Shown piece after piece: positions 1 through 8,731 of a stretch of 64,000 nt of DNA. The stretch covers positions 139,652-203,651 of the forward strand of contig NZ_FOFA01000010.1 of the NCBI RefSeq assembly GCF_900110855.1. The letters run 5' to 3'. Position 1 is the first letter of the stretch. The number at the start of each line of letters is the position of its first letter. The notes beneath the pieces are model-generated. The model was not told where the DNA came from. It saw nothing but the letters and a program-made list of their open reading frames with translations, and made no database searches. A program made the position numbers and the translations under genes. Source of the DNA: Microlunatus flavus. Its GTDB lineage: Bacteria > Actinomycetota > Actinomycetes > Propionibacteriales > Propionibacteriaceae.

Positions 1-174
1 CAGCGCGCGGACCAGCCCGGGCCCGCTCGCCTGCCCGGCGCCGAGGTAGTAGACGCTGGGCGCCTCGTGCTGCGCGAGCAGCCGGCCGTCCGCCGTGACG
101 ACGCAGAGCGCGGTCTTGGTGCCGCCGCCGTCGACGCCGAGGTACGCCGGCGCGTGCGTCACGCCAGCGCTCAC
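1..174 (-). CDS. BadF/BadG-type sugar kinase (N-acetylglucosamine kinase-like), N-terminal part
   Basis: Only the first 58 codons are in the window; the gene continues beyond position 1. The visible N-terminus contains YLGVDGGGTKTALCVV, the phosphate-1 loop of the ASKHA fold as found in BadF/BadG/BcrA/BcrD-type kinases such as N-acetylglucosamine kinase. The GTG start at 174 overlaps the TGA of the upstream SIS gene by 4 nt, so the two are probably translationally coupled. As last visible gene of a sugar operon it would phosphorylate the imported (amino)sugar in the cytoplasm. The exact substrate is inferred from neighbours only. Confidence 0.85.
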   Translation of the reverse strand, partial: MSAGVTHAPAYLGVDGGGTKTALCVVTADGRLLAQHEAPSVYYLGAGQASGPGLVRAL

Positions 175-1376
175 GCCGGGTAGGGGTGGAGCACCACGCC
201 CTGGACGACCCGGTTGACCTCGCCGGAGGGGAACGGGTTGTCGGGCGTGAGCCCGCGGGCGACCGAGCTGCGCAGCGCGAACATCTGGGCGAAGACCGCG
301 AAGACGACCGCGGCCAGCGCGTCGCCGAGGTCGTCGAGCCCCTCCGTCGACCAGGACCACCCGGCCGACGCCCCACCCCCGGCCGCGGCGTCCGCGCCGA
401 GCACGACGACCTGCTGCGGGTCGAGCTCGCGGCGCAGCTCGGCGACGATGTCGTCGTCGTAGCGCGAGGTGTAGGCGTCGGTCGAGCGCAGCACGACGAC
501 GAGGGTGTCGTCGGTCAGCAGCGCCTTGGGTCCGTGCCGGAAGCCGAGCGGGCTCTCGTGGTAGGCGAGGACGTCGCCGGCGGTCAGCTCGAGCAGCTTG
601 AGCGCCGACTCCCGGGCCATCCCCGTCAGGGGGCCGCTGCCCAGGTAGACGACCCGTCCCGGCCGGCTCTCGGCGAGGGCGGCGACGTCCGGCGCGGCGG
701 TCAGCAGGCGTTCGGCCTCGCCGGCCAGGCGGTCGAGGGCGGCGGGCGCCGCGTCGACGCCGGTCAGGGCGAACCAGCACGCGAGGACCATCGAGGTGAA
801 GCTCGAGGTCATGGCGAACCCGGCGTCGTGCGTCGCGGGCGGCAGCGGGAGGACGAGGGCCCGCTCGTCGCCGGCGAACGTCTGCGCCAGCTCGCCCTCG
901 GCGTTGCAGCTGACGAGCAGGTGCCACACGGCGCCGAGCTGGGCGTCGGCGAGCCGGACGGCCGCCACGCTCTCGGGGCTGTCCCCGGAGCGCGCGAAGG
1001 ACACGAGCAGCGTCGGCACGTCCTCGGCGAACACGGCGGCCGGGCCGCTGACGATGGTCGTGGTGGCGACGGCCTCCACGCGGTGGCGGGTGGCCAGCGC
1101 GAGCGCGGGCGCCAGCAGCTCCCCGGCGAAGGCCGACGAGCCCGCGCCCGTCAGCACGATGCGCAGGTCGGGCCGCGCCAGCAGCGGGCCGAGGAAGGCG
1201 TCGACCTCTGCACCGACCCCCGTGAGCAGGTCGCCGAGCTCGCGCCAGACGCGCGGCTGCTGGGCGATCTCGCGCGCCGTGGCCGACCCGCTGGGGTCGA
1301 TCGCCTCGAGACCGGCGGGGCTGCCCCCGAGACCGGCGTCGTGGGCCGCGCTGGCCGAGGTGGTCGCGGTGGTCAT
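171..1376 (-). CDS. SIS-domain isomerase/deaminase, AgaS-like
   Basis: This 401-residue cytoplasmic protein has two SIS (sugar isomerase) domains. The first carries LTGAGSSAFAGE and SFARSGDSPESV, a signature of AgaS-type tagatose-6-phosphate ketose/aldose isomerases and amino-sugar-6-phosphate deaminase/isomerases. The second contains YLGSGPLTGMARESALKLLE and the ESPLGFRHGPKAL segment. There is no N-terminal glutaminase domain, so it is not GlmS. The ATG overlaps the GH4 stop by 4 nt (ATGA) and its own stop overlaps the kinase start. In this operon it probably isomerises or deaminates a phosphorylated (amino)sugar after glycoside cleavage. Family assignment is firm; substrate is inference. 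Confidence 0.85.
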   Translation of the reverse strand: MTTATTSASAAHDAGLGGSPAGLEAIDPSGSATAREIAQQPRVWRELGDLLTGVGAEVDAFLGPLLARPDLRIVLTGAGSSAFAGELLAPALALATRHRVEAVATTTIVSGPAAVFAEDVPTLLVSFARSGDSPESVAAVRLADAQLGAVWHLLVSCNAEGELAQTFAGDERALVLPLPPATHDAGFAMTSSFTSMVLACWFALTGVDAAPAALDRLAGEAERLLTAAPDVAALAESRPGRVVYLGSGPLTGMARESALKLLELTAGDVLAYHESPLGFRHGPKALLTDDTLVVVLRSTDAYTSRYDDDIVAELRRELDPQQVVVLGADAAAGGGASAGWSWSTEGLDDLGDALAAVVFAVFAQMFALRSSVARGLTPDNPFPSGEVNRVVQGVVLHPYPA

Positions 1377-2797
1377 GCGTTCTCCGTCCGTACGGGGGTG
1401 GCTGCGGGGTCGGCGGCGGTGCCCGTCGCGGGCCGCCCGGCGAAGGACGCGAGCGTGCCGGGGTGCGCGCGCACCGCGTCGTCCAGGATCGCGCGCGCCA
1501 CCTCGGGGCTCGGCACGAGGGGGTCGAGCGCGAGCGCCTGCACGGCGAGGTCCCGGTCGCCGCGCAGCGCCGCCCGGACCGTCAGCTCCTGCTGCTGCGC
1601 CCGCGCGGTGAGGACGGCGGCGATCGCCGTGGGCAGCGCGCCGACCGCCAGCGGGACCACGCCGCGCGCGCCGACCACGGCGGGGACCTCGACGACCGCG
1701 TCCGGCGGGAGGTTGGTGATCGCGCCGCGGTTGGGGACGTTGACGGCGAGCTCGACGTGCTCGCGCCCGGTGACCAGCGCCTCGGCGATGGACACCAGCC
1801 GCTCGGCCTCCTGGTCGCGGCGGGCCTCCCCCACCGGCACCCGGCCGTCGGCCTGGTCGTGCAGCCGCTGCCAGAGGTCGGACTTCTGGTCGATGTAGCG
1901 CAGGGTGTCGTCCCGGCCCTGCTGCAGCCCCCAGGGCAGGTGGTCCTCGTCCACCCCCGCGCCGTCGGTGGAGCGCAGGTACCAGCCGAAGAACTCGGCC
2001 ACGTGCCGGTCACCGGGCGCCGGGTAGCGGCCGAACGTTCCGAAGAGGTCGGCCGACACGGGCAGGTGCACGCCCTCCTCCCCGGAGGTCGGGGCGTCGC
2101 GGCCTCCGGCGCGTTCGGCCACGAGCGCGGCGAGGCGGGGGTAGAGGTCCTCCGTGCCCAGCCGGTAGTCGAGCAGCCAGCACAGGTGGTTGAGCCCGGC
2201 GAAGGTGGCGTGCACCTCGGAGGCCCGGTCGGCCAGGCCGAGGTCGGCGTTGAGCTTGGCGAGGGTGTGCATGGTGCCGTGGCACAGCCCGATCGTCGGG
2301 ACGCCGGTCTCGGCGGTGACGCCGCGGACGTTCGCGGTGAGCGGGTTGGAGTAGTTCACCAGCTGCGCCCCGGGTGCCAGGTCGGCGACGTCGCGGGCGA
2401 TGGCGACCAGCTCGGGCACGTGGCGCAGCGCGCGCAGCACCCCGCCCGGACCCACGCTGTCGCCCACCGTCTGCGCGATCCCGTACGCGCCCGGGACCTC
2501 GAGGTCGAGCCGCCAGCCCTCCGCGGCGCCGACCGCGATCGTCGTCGTCACGATCCGCGCGCCGGGCAGCGCCTCGCGCCGGTCGGTGTGCGGCACGAAC
2601 GTGACGTCCACGCCGCGCGCCTGCGCCAGCCGCCGGCCGACCCGGGCCATGACCTCCGCCGCCTCCGCGTTCAGGTCGACCAGGTGCACCGTCCAGCCCT
2701 CGAAGGTCCGGTTGCCGACGAGGTCGGCCATCAGACCTGGCGTGAAGACGGTGCTGCCGGCCCCGACCAGCACGACCGAGCGGTCCGCGGTGCTCAC
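1373..2797 (-). CDS. NAD-dependent glycoside hydrolase family 4
   Basis: The gene encodes 474 residues starting at GTG 2797, which overlaps the permease stop by 4 nt. The N-terminal Rossmann motif GAGSTVFTPGL (about residues 13-22) binds NAD; NYSNPLT (148-154), Cys172-His173 in GLCHGT and Asn203-His204 in GLNHLCW are the metal and substrate positions of GH4. GH4 enzymes cleave glycosides by NAD-dependent oxidation at C3 with a divalent metal. From memory of the family, CHG in place of CNVP or CDMP argues against a 6-phospho-glucosidase and towards the non-phosphorylated or hexuronoside-type subgroup. This suits an ABC-type (non-PTS) importer next door. Specificity remains open. Confidence 0.88.
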   Translation of the reverse strand: MSTADRSVVLVGAGSTVFTPGLMADLVGNRTFEGWTVHLVDLNAEAAEVMARVGRRLAQARGVDVTFVPHTDRREALPGARIVTTTIAVGAAEGWRLDLEVPGAYGIAQTVGDSVGPGGVLRALRHVPELVAIARDVADLAPGAQLVNYSNPLTANVRGVTAETGVPTIGLCHGTMHTLAKLNADLGLADRASEVHATFAGLNHLCWLLDYRLGTEDLYPRLAALVAERAGGRDAPTSGEEGVHLPVSADLFGTFGRYPAPGDRHVAEFFGWYLRSTDGAGVDEDHLPWGLQQGRDDTLRYIDQKSDLWQRLHDQADGRVPVGEARRDQEAERLVSIAEALVTGREHVELAVNVPNRGAITNLPPDAVVEVPAVVGARGVVPLAVGALPTAIAAVLTARAQQQELTVRAALRGDRDLAVQALALDPLVPSPEVARAILDDAVRAHPGTLASFAGRPATGTAADPAATPVRTENA

Positions 2798-3702
2798 TTG
2801 GCGCTCCCGGCGAGCAGCCCGTTGACGATGTAGCGGTTGAACACCAGCGCCAGGGCGGCCGGGACGACGATCGCCAGCACGCCAGCCGCGTTCAGCAGCG
2901 TCGAGGGGACGACGTGCCGGCCCTGCAGCGCGGCGATCACCACGGTCAGCGGCTGCGTCGACAGGTCGCTCGACAGCACCAGCGGGAACAGGAACTGCCC
3001 CCACGCGAAGAGGAACGTGATCAGCGCGGTCGAGATGATCCCGGGCACCGCGAGCGGGAGCAGCAGGTGGCGCAGGACCTGCAGCCGCCCGGCCCCGTCG
3101 ATCAGCCCGGCCTCCTCGATCCCCTGCGGGATGGAGGCGAAGTAGTTGTGCAGCACCCAGGTCGCCAGCGGCAGGAAGCCCGAGACGTAGACGAGCACGA
3201 TGCCGGCGTAGGTGTTGACCAGCCCGAAGAGGCTCATGATCCGGTAGAGCGGGATGAGCGTCGTGTACGGCGGGAAGGCCATCGTGGCCAGCACGGCGTA
3301 GAAGAAGACGTTCCGCCCGCGGAACCTGAAGCGCGCGAACGCGTACGCCGCGAGCGTCGCCAGCACGACCGTGACGATCGTGGCCAGCCCGCACTCGACG
3401 ACGATGTTCAGCGCCGAGCGGCGGATCTGCCCGGGCACGTCGCTGTCGTCGGTGAGCAGCCGGGCGTAGTTGTGCAGAGTCGGGTGCAGCGGCACGTACT
3501 GGGTGTCCGCCGACCGCGCGTCCGCCTCGGTCTGCAGGCTCGTCTTGACCGCCCAGTAGATCGGGACGATCGACCACAGCACGGCCAGCACGAGCCCGAC
3601 CACGCGGCCGGCCCCCATGCGGTCCGTCCGGTGGCGGCGCCGGGCCGGCACGGTCGCCGGGGCGGCGGTGGTGCCGGAGCGGGTGGTGACGGCGGCGCTC
3701 AC
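2794..3702 (-). CDS. Carbohydrate ABC transporter permease, MalG type
   Basis: The 302-residue inner-membrane protein has the six-helix MetI fold of CUT1 sugar permeases. Its EAGLIDGAGRLQVLRHLLLP segment is the EAA loop that docks on the ATPase. The GTG start at 3702 is chosen because it overlaps the stop of the MalF-type gene (GTGA) and removes a long unrelated N-terminal extension. It pairs with the preceding permease to form the channel. No ATP-binding subunit is encoded in the visible operon, so a shared MsiK-like ATPase elsewhere is likely; that is inference from actinobacterial CUT1 systems. Confidence 0.93.
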   Translation of the reverse strand: MSAAVTTRSGTTAAPATVPARRRHRTDRMGAGRVVGLVLAVLWSIVPIYWAVKTSLQTEADARSADTQYVPLHPTLHNYARLLTDDSDVPGQIRRSALNIVVECGLATIVTVVLATLAAYAFARFRFRGRNVFFYAVLATMAFPPYTTLIPLYRIMSLFGLVNTYAGIVLVYVSGFLPLATWVLHNYFASIPQGIEEAGLIDGAGRLQVLRHLLLPLAVPGIISTALITFLFAWGQFLFPLVLSSDLSTQPLTVVIAALQGRHVVPSTLLNAAGVLAIVVPAALALVFNRYIVNGLLAGSAK

Positions 3703-4664
3703 AGCTCGACCTTCCGGTAGACGGCCTTCACGATCACCAGGGAGCCGACGAGCGTGAGGACGGTGATGAACAGGCTCAGCGCGTAGCCCTGCCCGAAGTC
3801 GAGGTTCTGGAAGCTGACGAAGTAGGTCTGCATGGTCACCGTCGCGCCCGTCGCCGCCGCCCCGTTGAGCACGTACGGCTGGTCGAAGACGTTGAGCGTC
3901 GCCACCAGGGCCTGGACCATGCACACCGCGATGCCCGGCCGGGCGAGCGGCAGGGTGATCTGGCGAATCGCGCCCCACCGGCTGCAGCCGTCGATCTGCG
4001 CGGCCTCGTAGAGCTCGTCGGGGATGAGCTGCAGCGCGGCCAGCACCAGCAGCACCGACAGCGGCGTGATCTGCCAGACCTGGACGAGCTCGATGAGGAC
4101 GATCGTCAGGACCCGGTTCTCGCCGAGCAGCAGGTGGCCGCCGCCGAGCCCGACGTCGTTCATGACGGCCGAGACCAGCCCGGCGTTCGGGTCGAAGATG
4201 CCGCTCCAGAGGATGCCCTCGACCACGCCCGGCAGCGCCCACGGGAGGATCAGCACGGCGATCACCAGGCTGCGCCCCCGGAACGGGCGCTGCAGCAGGA
4301 TCGCCATGACGATGCCCAGCACCGTGGACAGCACGACGCCGACCACGACGTAGAGCGCGGTGTTCGCGAGGCTGCTGCGGATCGCGTCGCTCTCCGCCAG
4401 CGCGCGGAAGTTCCGCAGCCCGGAGAAGCGCGTGGGCGGGTCGAGCGCGTTCACCGTGAAGAAGGACTGCACGATGGTGAACACCGCCGGGACGAACGCC
4501 AGCCCGGCGATGAAGACGATCACGGGCGCGACGAGGACGTACGGCAGCGGCCCCGCCCCGGTCGAGCGGCCCCGGCGGGCCGGGGACGGCGTGGTGCCGC
4601 CCCCGGAACCGCCCCGCGGCGACTCCGCGAGGCCCGCGGACCCCGCTGCGCTCACCGAGCTCAC
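3699..4664 (-). CDS. Carbohydrate ABC transporter permease, MalF type
   Basis: A 321-residue permease with a Ser/Gly/Pro/Arg-rich cytoplasmic N-terminus of about 40 residues before the first membrane span (LPYVLVAPVIVFIAGLAFV). The EAA loop is YEAAQIDGCSRWGAIRQITLP. The GTG at 4664 overlaps the TGA of the binding-protein gene; an in-frame GTG at 4654 is the alternative start. It forms the heterodimeric channel with the MalG-type protein encoded next. The family is clear; the sugar carried is not readable from the sequence. Confidence 0.93.
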   Translation of the reverse strand: MSSVSAAGSAGLAESPRGGSGGGTTPSPARRGRSTGAGPLPYVLVAPVIVFIAGLAFVPAVFTIVQSFFTVNALDPPTRFSGLRNFRALAESDAIRSSLANTALYVVVGVVLSTVLGIVMAILLQRPFRGRSLVIAVLILPWALPGVVEGILWSGIFDPNAGLVSAVMNDVGLGGGHLLLGENRVLTIVLIELVQVWQITPLSVLLVLAALQLIPDELYEAAQIDGCSRWGAIRQITLPLARPGIAVCMVQALVATLNVFDQPYVLNGAAATGATVTMQTYFVSFQNLDFGQGYALSLFITVLTLVGSLVIVKAVYRKVEL

Positions 4665-6013
4665 TGGCCGCTGGAGAGCTTGGTCGCGGTGTCGCCCATC
4701 GCCTTGATGGCGTCGTCGACGCTCATCGACCCCGTGGCCGCGGCGTGCAGGTTCGTGTAGACCGCGTTGGAGAACTGCGGGTACCAGGTCGGAGCGCCGC
4801 CGGGGAAGACCGGCTTGGAGCCCTCGAGCATCGTCGACAGCTGGTCGCCGTAGACGAGGTTGCCGCTGGCCGTCATCTTCTCGACCGCCGAGAGCCGCGA
4901 CGGGATCGGGAAGGCCGTGAAGGCCTTCTCCGGGCCGTTGACGCCGGCGAAGTCGACCTGCTGCTGCTCGGAGGTGAACCACTCGATGAACTTCGCCGCC
5001 GCCTGCGGGTACTTGGCCTCCTTGGGGATGCCGACGCCGTCGGGGTTGCTGAGGTTGGCCGTCGGGCCCGTCACGCCCGGCGTCGCGAGGTAGCGGACCT
5101 GGCCCTTGACCGAGCTCTGGTCGGGCAGGTCGTAGAGCGTGCCGACCGTGCCGGAGTAGTCGGAGAAGATGCTCGCGACCTCGCCCTTGGCCATCAGTGT
5201 CTGCTGGCCCTGGCTGTCGGTGACGTTGATGTTCCCGGGCGGCACGAGGCCGTTCTTCATCGCGTCGACCATCCACTGGGCGGCCTTGTAGCCGGGCGAG
5301 CCCGGGTCGGTGAACTGCGGCTTGCCCGACTCGTCGAGCACGCTCCCGCCGAAGGCGCCGGTGGTCTCGTACCAGTACGTCGACAGGCCCTCCGACGCGG
5401 CGAACGGGATGTCCAGCGGGTGCTCGACGTCGCCCTTGGCCTTCACCTTCTGCAGCGCCGCGGTGTACTCGTCCATCGTCGTCGGCTCCTTCGTCACGCC
5501 CGCGGCGTCGAAGAGCTTCTTGTTGTAGGTCGTGACCATGAACGAGGCGTCGTACGGGATGCCGACGACCTTGCCGTCGCTCGTGAACGACGCGAGCTGC
5601 GGCATGTCGGCCTTCATCGACTCGACGTCGAGGTAGTCGCCCATCGGGTAGAACCAGCCGAGCTTGCCCAGCTGGCCGACGCGCGACCAGTCGACGTCGG
5701 TCGCGTCGGCGAAGTAGGTCTTGGCCGTCGCCGCGGCGCTGATCTTGGTCTGCAGGCTGTCCCAGTCGATGTTCACCCAGTTGACCGTGATGCCGGTCTG
5801 CTTGGTGAAGTCGTCGAGCGCGGCCTTGGGCGGCGGGTCCGCCGCGAGCGCCACCGTGATCGTCACGCCGCTGGTCTGCGTCGACCCACCGCCCGCCTGG
5901 CCGCCGCCGCCGCCCCCGCCGCAGCCCGCGAGCAGCAGCGCGCTCAGCGACGCCCCCGCCACCAGCTGGAGGGCCCTGCGCCGGGTCGTCCCCGTGCCTC
6001 GTCCTGCTCCCAT
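4661..6013 (-). CDS. ABC sugar-binding lipoprotein
   Basis: This is a 450-residue extracellular solute-binding protein of the CUT1 (MalE-like) family and the first gene of the operon. Start ATG 6013 is supported by a strong GGAGG ribosome-binding site about 6 nt upstream. Residues 1-31 form a lipoprotein signal with a twin-arginine-like RRR stretch and the lipobox LLAGC, with lipidated Cys31 followed by a Gly-rich linker. It would capture oligosaccharide outside the membrane and deliver it to the two permeases. The regulator gene lies divergently about 200 bp upstream, so the promoter and operator should be in that gap. Confidence 0.93.
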   Translation of the reverse strand: MGAGRGTGTTRRRALQLVAGASLSALLLAGCGGGGGGGQAGGGSTQTSGVTITVALAADPPPKAALDDFTKQTGITVNWVNIDWDSLQTKISAAATAKTYFADATDVDWSRVGQLGKLGWFYPMGDYLDVESMKADMPQLASFTSDGKVVGIPYDASFMVTTYNKKLFDAAGVTKEPTTMDEYTAALQKVKAKGDVEHPLDIPFAASEGLSTYWYETTGAFGGSVLDESGKPQFTDPGSPGYKAAQWMVDAMKNGLVPPGNINVTDSQGQQTLMAKGEVASIFSDYSGTVGTLYDLPDQSSVKGQVRYLATPGVTGPTANLSNPDGVGIPKEAKYPQAAAKFIEWFTSEQQQVDFAGVNGPEKAFTAFPIPSRLSAVEKMTASGNLVYGDQLSTMLEGSKPVFPGGAPTWYPQFSNAVYTNLHAAATGSMSVDDAIKAMGDTATKLSSGQ

Positions 6014-6215
6014 GTCACTCCTCCACGTCTTCGTCGACCAGGTCGTGCCCATGTGCGCACACATGAGCAGTTCGCCCAGCGCTGCGCGTTCGTGGAGCAG
6101 AATCAAGCAGTTGGTCCCGCCGAGGTCAACAGATCAGCGCAAATGCGCACGACAATGAGCACTCGCGCATCAAGACTGTTAAGAACACGCACACGGCTGC
6201 TGCTACAGTCCGCAC
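6014..6215. promoter_or_regulatory. Divergent promoter region with candidate DeoR operators
   Basis: This gap separates the sugar operon from its putative DeoR regulator. TGTGCGCACA at 6052-6061 is a perfect 10-bp palindrome followed by CATGAGCA. A related block, TGCGCACGACAATGAGCA, lies at 6144-6161, giving two similar sites about 90 bp apart. The regulator promoter appears to be TACAGT (6204-6209), with the GTG start 6 nt further on, so that transcript is probably leaderless. Assigning the repeats to the DeoR protein is inference. Confidence 0.5.
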
Positions 6216-6968
6216 GTGCAGCGCGGCGAGCGGCTCAACGCGATCCTCGAGCAGGTGGGCTCCTCCGGCCGTGTCGACGTGGCCGACCTCGCGGGCCGTC
6301 TGGGCGTGTCGGGGGCCACCGTGCGCCGCGACCTGCAGACGCTCAGCCGCAACCAGCTGCTCGTCCGCACCCACGGGGGCGCGGTCTCGCAGCAGACCGA
6401 CGCCGAGGTGCCGGCCCGCGTGAAGGCCGTGCTGCGGCAGCCGGAGAAGCGCCGCATCGCCCGGGCCGCCGACCGCCTCGTCGGCGAGGGCGCGGTGCTC
6501 GGCATCACGGGCGGGTCGACGACCCTCGAGCTGGCCCGCGTGCTCGTCGGACGCCGAGGCCTCACCGTCGTGACGAACTCGCTCGACGTCGCCTCCGAGC
6601 TCGCCGGCAACGCCGGGATCCGGCTGGTCATGATCGGCGGCATCGTCCGCCGCTCCCGGGAGCTCGTCGGGCCGGCCGCGGAGACGATGCTCGCCAACTA
6701 CCACCTCGACCTCGCCTTCATCGGCGTCGACGGGCTCTCCGCCGAGGGCTGCACGACGTACGACGAGATGGAGGCCACGACCGACGCGGCCTTCCTGCAG
6801 CAGGCCCGCCGCCGGATCGTGGTCGCCGACAGCTCCAAGATCGGCAAGGTGACGTTCGCCCGGATCAGCCCCCTCGCCGGCATCACCGACCTCGTCACCG
6901 ACCGCGGCGCCCCCGCCGACGCGCTCGAGCCGATCCGCCAGGCCGGCGTCGCCGTGATCGCGGTCTGA
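6216..6968 (+). CDS. DeoR/GlpR-family transcriptional regulator
   Basis: The 250-residue protein starts with a DeoR winged helix-turn-helix (ERLNAILEQVGSSGRVDVADLA to VRTHGGAV, residues 4-55) with the family motif SGATVRRDL. A DeoRC sensor domain follows, containing GITGGSTTLELARVL and the D-S-S-K phosphosugar site VADSSKIGKV. Such regulators usually repress and are released by a phosphorylated sugar. It is transcribed divergently from the carbohydrate operon and is its likely regulator. The GTG start lies 6 nt after a TACAGT -10 box, fitting a leaderless mRNA. Confidence 0.92.
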   Translation: MQRGERLNAILEQVGSSGRVDVADLAGRLGVSGATVRRDLQTLSRNQLLVRTHGGAVSQQTDAEVPARVKAVLRQPEKRRIARAADRLVGEGAVLGITGGSTTLELARVLVGRRGLTVVTNSLDVASELAGNAGIRLVMIGGIVRRSRELVGPAAETMLANYHLDLAFIGVDGLSAEGCTTYDEMEATTDAAFLQQARRRIVVADSSKIGKVTFARISPLAGITDLVTDRGAPADALEPIRQAGVAVIAV

Positions 6969-6984
6969 TGCGCCGACCCGGACC

Positions 6985-7035
6985 GAACTTCTGCCGGGTT
7001 GACCACCTGTCAGGTGGTCAACCCTGCAGAAGTTC
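6985..7035. terminator. Bidirectional terminator hairpin
   Basis: GAACTTCTGC (6985-6994) pairs with GCAGAAGTTC (7026-7035), and GGGTTGACCACCT (6996-7008) pairs with AGGTGGTCAACCC (7012-7024). This gives 23 paired bases with one mismatch around a 3-nt loop. It sits between convergent genes and has no T-tract, so it would serve as a stem-only terminator for both. Confidence 0.75.
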
Positions 7036-8529
7036 TCAGCGCGGCAGGTGGAACTTCGCGAAGCGGCTGTGCCGGTCCTGCCCCGTCGCCTTGCGGTAGG
7101 TGTCGAAGCCCGTGTACGTCGTCCCCAACGACCCGAACGTCGCCTCCCGCCGGTGGCCGCCGGTCGTCCAGTAGCGGTTGTGGTCGGCGCGCAGCGGCGT
7201 GCTCAGCCCGTCGTCCCCGGCACCGTCCACCGTGCCGAGCACCGCGTGGGCGTCGTTCGTCGCCCACACCCGGTTGCGGGAGAACGTGTTGCGGTAGGCG
7301 TAGTACTGCACCAGGACCTCCGGCGAGCCGTCGTCGAGCTGGTTGTTGGCGTACAGCGTGTTGCGCTCGAAGCGGTTGTCGTGGGAGCGGCCGGTCTGCT
7401 CGCCGCCGCAGGCCTCGGAACCGTTGCAGTAGCCGCCCGTCGCGATCCCGACGTACGCGCTGCGGGTGATCACGTTGCGCGACACCAGCACGTGGTCCGC
7501 GCTCCCCTTGGCGTTCTCGGCCGCGACCTCGACGCCGATGTCGCTGCCCGAGACCCGGTTGCGCTCGACCCGGATCCGGGTGCCGCCGTCGACGTAGATG
7601 CCGTCGGCGCAGTTGCACCAGCCGCCGTCCTCGTAGTACGAGGGGTTGCCCTTCGAGATGATGTTGCGCACCGTGTTGTGGTCGATGACGCCGTTGCGGG
7701 CGCGGTTTCGGTCGCTGTAGCGGTACGGCTCGGGCAGCGTCGGCTCGTAGCCGATCGCGTCGATGCCGATGTTGTTGTTGTCGTGGATGTCGTTGCGGCT
7801 GACCCGCCAGCCGTCCACGTTGCCGTTGACGACGACCGACTCGCTGGCGCCCAGCACGAGGTGGTCGACCTCGTTGTCCTCGATCCGCAGCCCGGTGATC
7901 GGGTGGTCCACCGAGTCGCCGTAGACGGCGATGCCGTGGGCGTTGAGGTCGAAGCTGCCGAGCGTGCCGTTGTCGTTGCCGAGGTGGTGCACGTGCAGGC
8001 CGCGCAGCGTGACGTCGCGCGCGGCGCCGTGGACGTAGACGCCGATCGGCATCGCGTCGATCGCCGTCGTGCGGTAGCCCGTGACCTCGAGGCCCTCCAC
8101 CGTGACGTCGCGGCTCCCGTCGAGCGCCACCATCGCGCTGCGGCCGTCGGGCACGGCCAGGCCCGTGCCGTCGAGCACCGGGTGCTCGTGCCGGTAGGGC
8201 TTGATCACGAGGTCGTGGACCGCGGCACCGAGGCTGATGCGCTCGTCGTAGCGGCCGCCGCGCAGCAGCACCGTGCCGCCGGCGGGGAGGCGGCGCACGG
8301 CCGCCGCGACGCTGGCCAGCGGGTGACGGGCCGAGCCGGACGCGGCGTCGTCGCCGTGCGTCGAGACGACCAGCGTGCGCGCGGGCGTACGCCCCGGGTC
8401 GGCCGAGGCCGGTGCGGTCGCGGCGACGCTCGCCCCGACGCCGAGGAGCAGCGCGACGCCGAGGGCGGCCGTGCGTCGGCGGCGCGGCGAGCGTGGGGAG
8501 CGAGGGAGGGCGTACGGGACGTCGGGCAT
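7036..8529 (-). CDS. Secreted right-handed parallel beta-helix protein
   Basis: The 497-residue protein has an Arg-rich n-region, a hydrophobic core (ALGVALLLGVGASVAATAPASA) and a predicted signal peptidase site near residue 43. The mature start VSTHGDDAASGSARHPLASV resembles the opening of DUF1565/pectate-lyase-like beta-helix proteins. The remainder is a series of NxxxxN parallel beta-helix rungs (for example RIEDNEV, VSRNDIHDNNN, VERNRVSG). Such proteins bind or cleave polysaccharides extracellularly. I see no family-specific catalytic motif, so activity as a lyase or hydrolase is only possible. ATG 8529 has GAGGA about 7 nt upstream. Confidence 0.85.
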   Translation of the reverse strand: MPDVPYALPRSPRSPRRRRTAALGVALLLGVGASVAATAPASADPGRTPARTLVVSTHGDDAASGSARHPLASVAAAVRRLPAGGTVLLRGGRYDERISLGAAVHDLVIKPYRHEHPVLDGTGLAVPDGRSAMVALDGSRDVTVEGLEVTGYRTTAIDAMPIGVYVHGAARDVTLRGLHVHHLGNDNGTLGSFDLNAHGIAVYGDSVDHPITGLRIEDNEVDHLVLGASESVVVNGNVDGWRVSRNDIHDNNNIGIDAIGYEPTLPEPYRYSDRNRARNGVIDHNTVRNIISKGNPSYYEDGGWCNCADGIYVDGGTRIRVERNRVSGSDIGVEVAAENAKGSADHVLVSRNVITRSAYVGIATGGYCNGSEACGGEQTGRSHDNRFERNTLYANNQLDDGSPEVLVQYYAYRNTFSRNRVWATNDAHAVLGTVDGAGDDGLSTPLRADHNRYWTTGGHRREATFGSLGTTYTGFDTYRKATGQDRHSRFAKFHLPR

Positions 8530-8731
8530 GGCGTGTCCTCACCGGCCGGTCAGCGCGGCGCCACCACCTCGGGGCGTCGGGCCGGCTCGGCACGATCCTG
8601 CGGCGGTCGCACCCCGGCTGGCACGTGTCCGGCGCAAGGTGCTCAGCGGCGCTGAGCGGTTCGGCCGATCCGCTCAGCGCGGGTGACCGATCGCTTGCCG
8701 GGCACCGCCGCGCTTCCTAGCGTGGCTCGTC

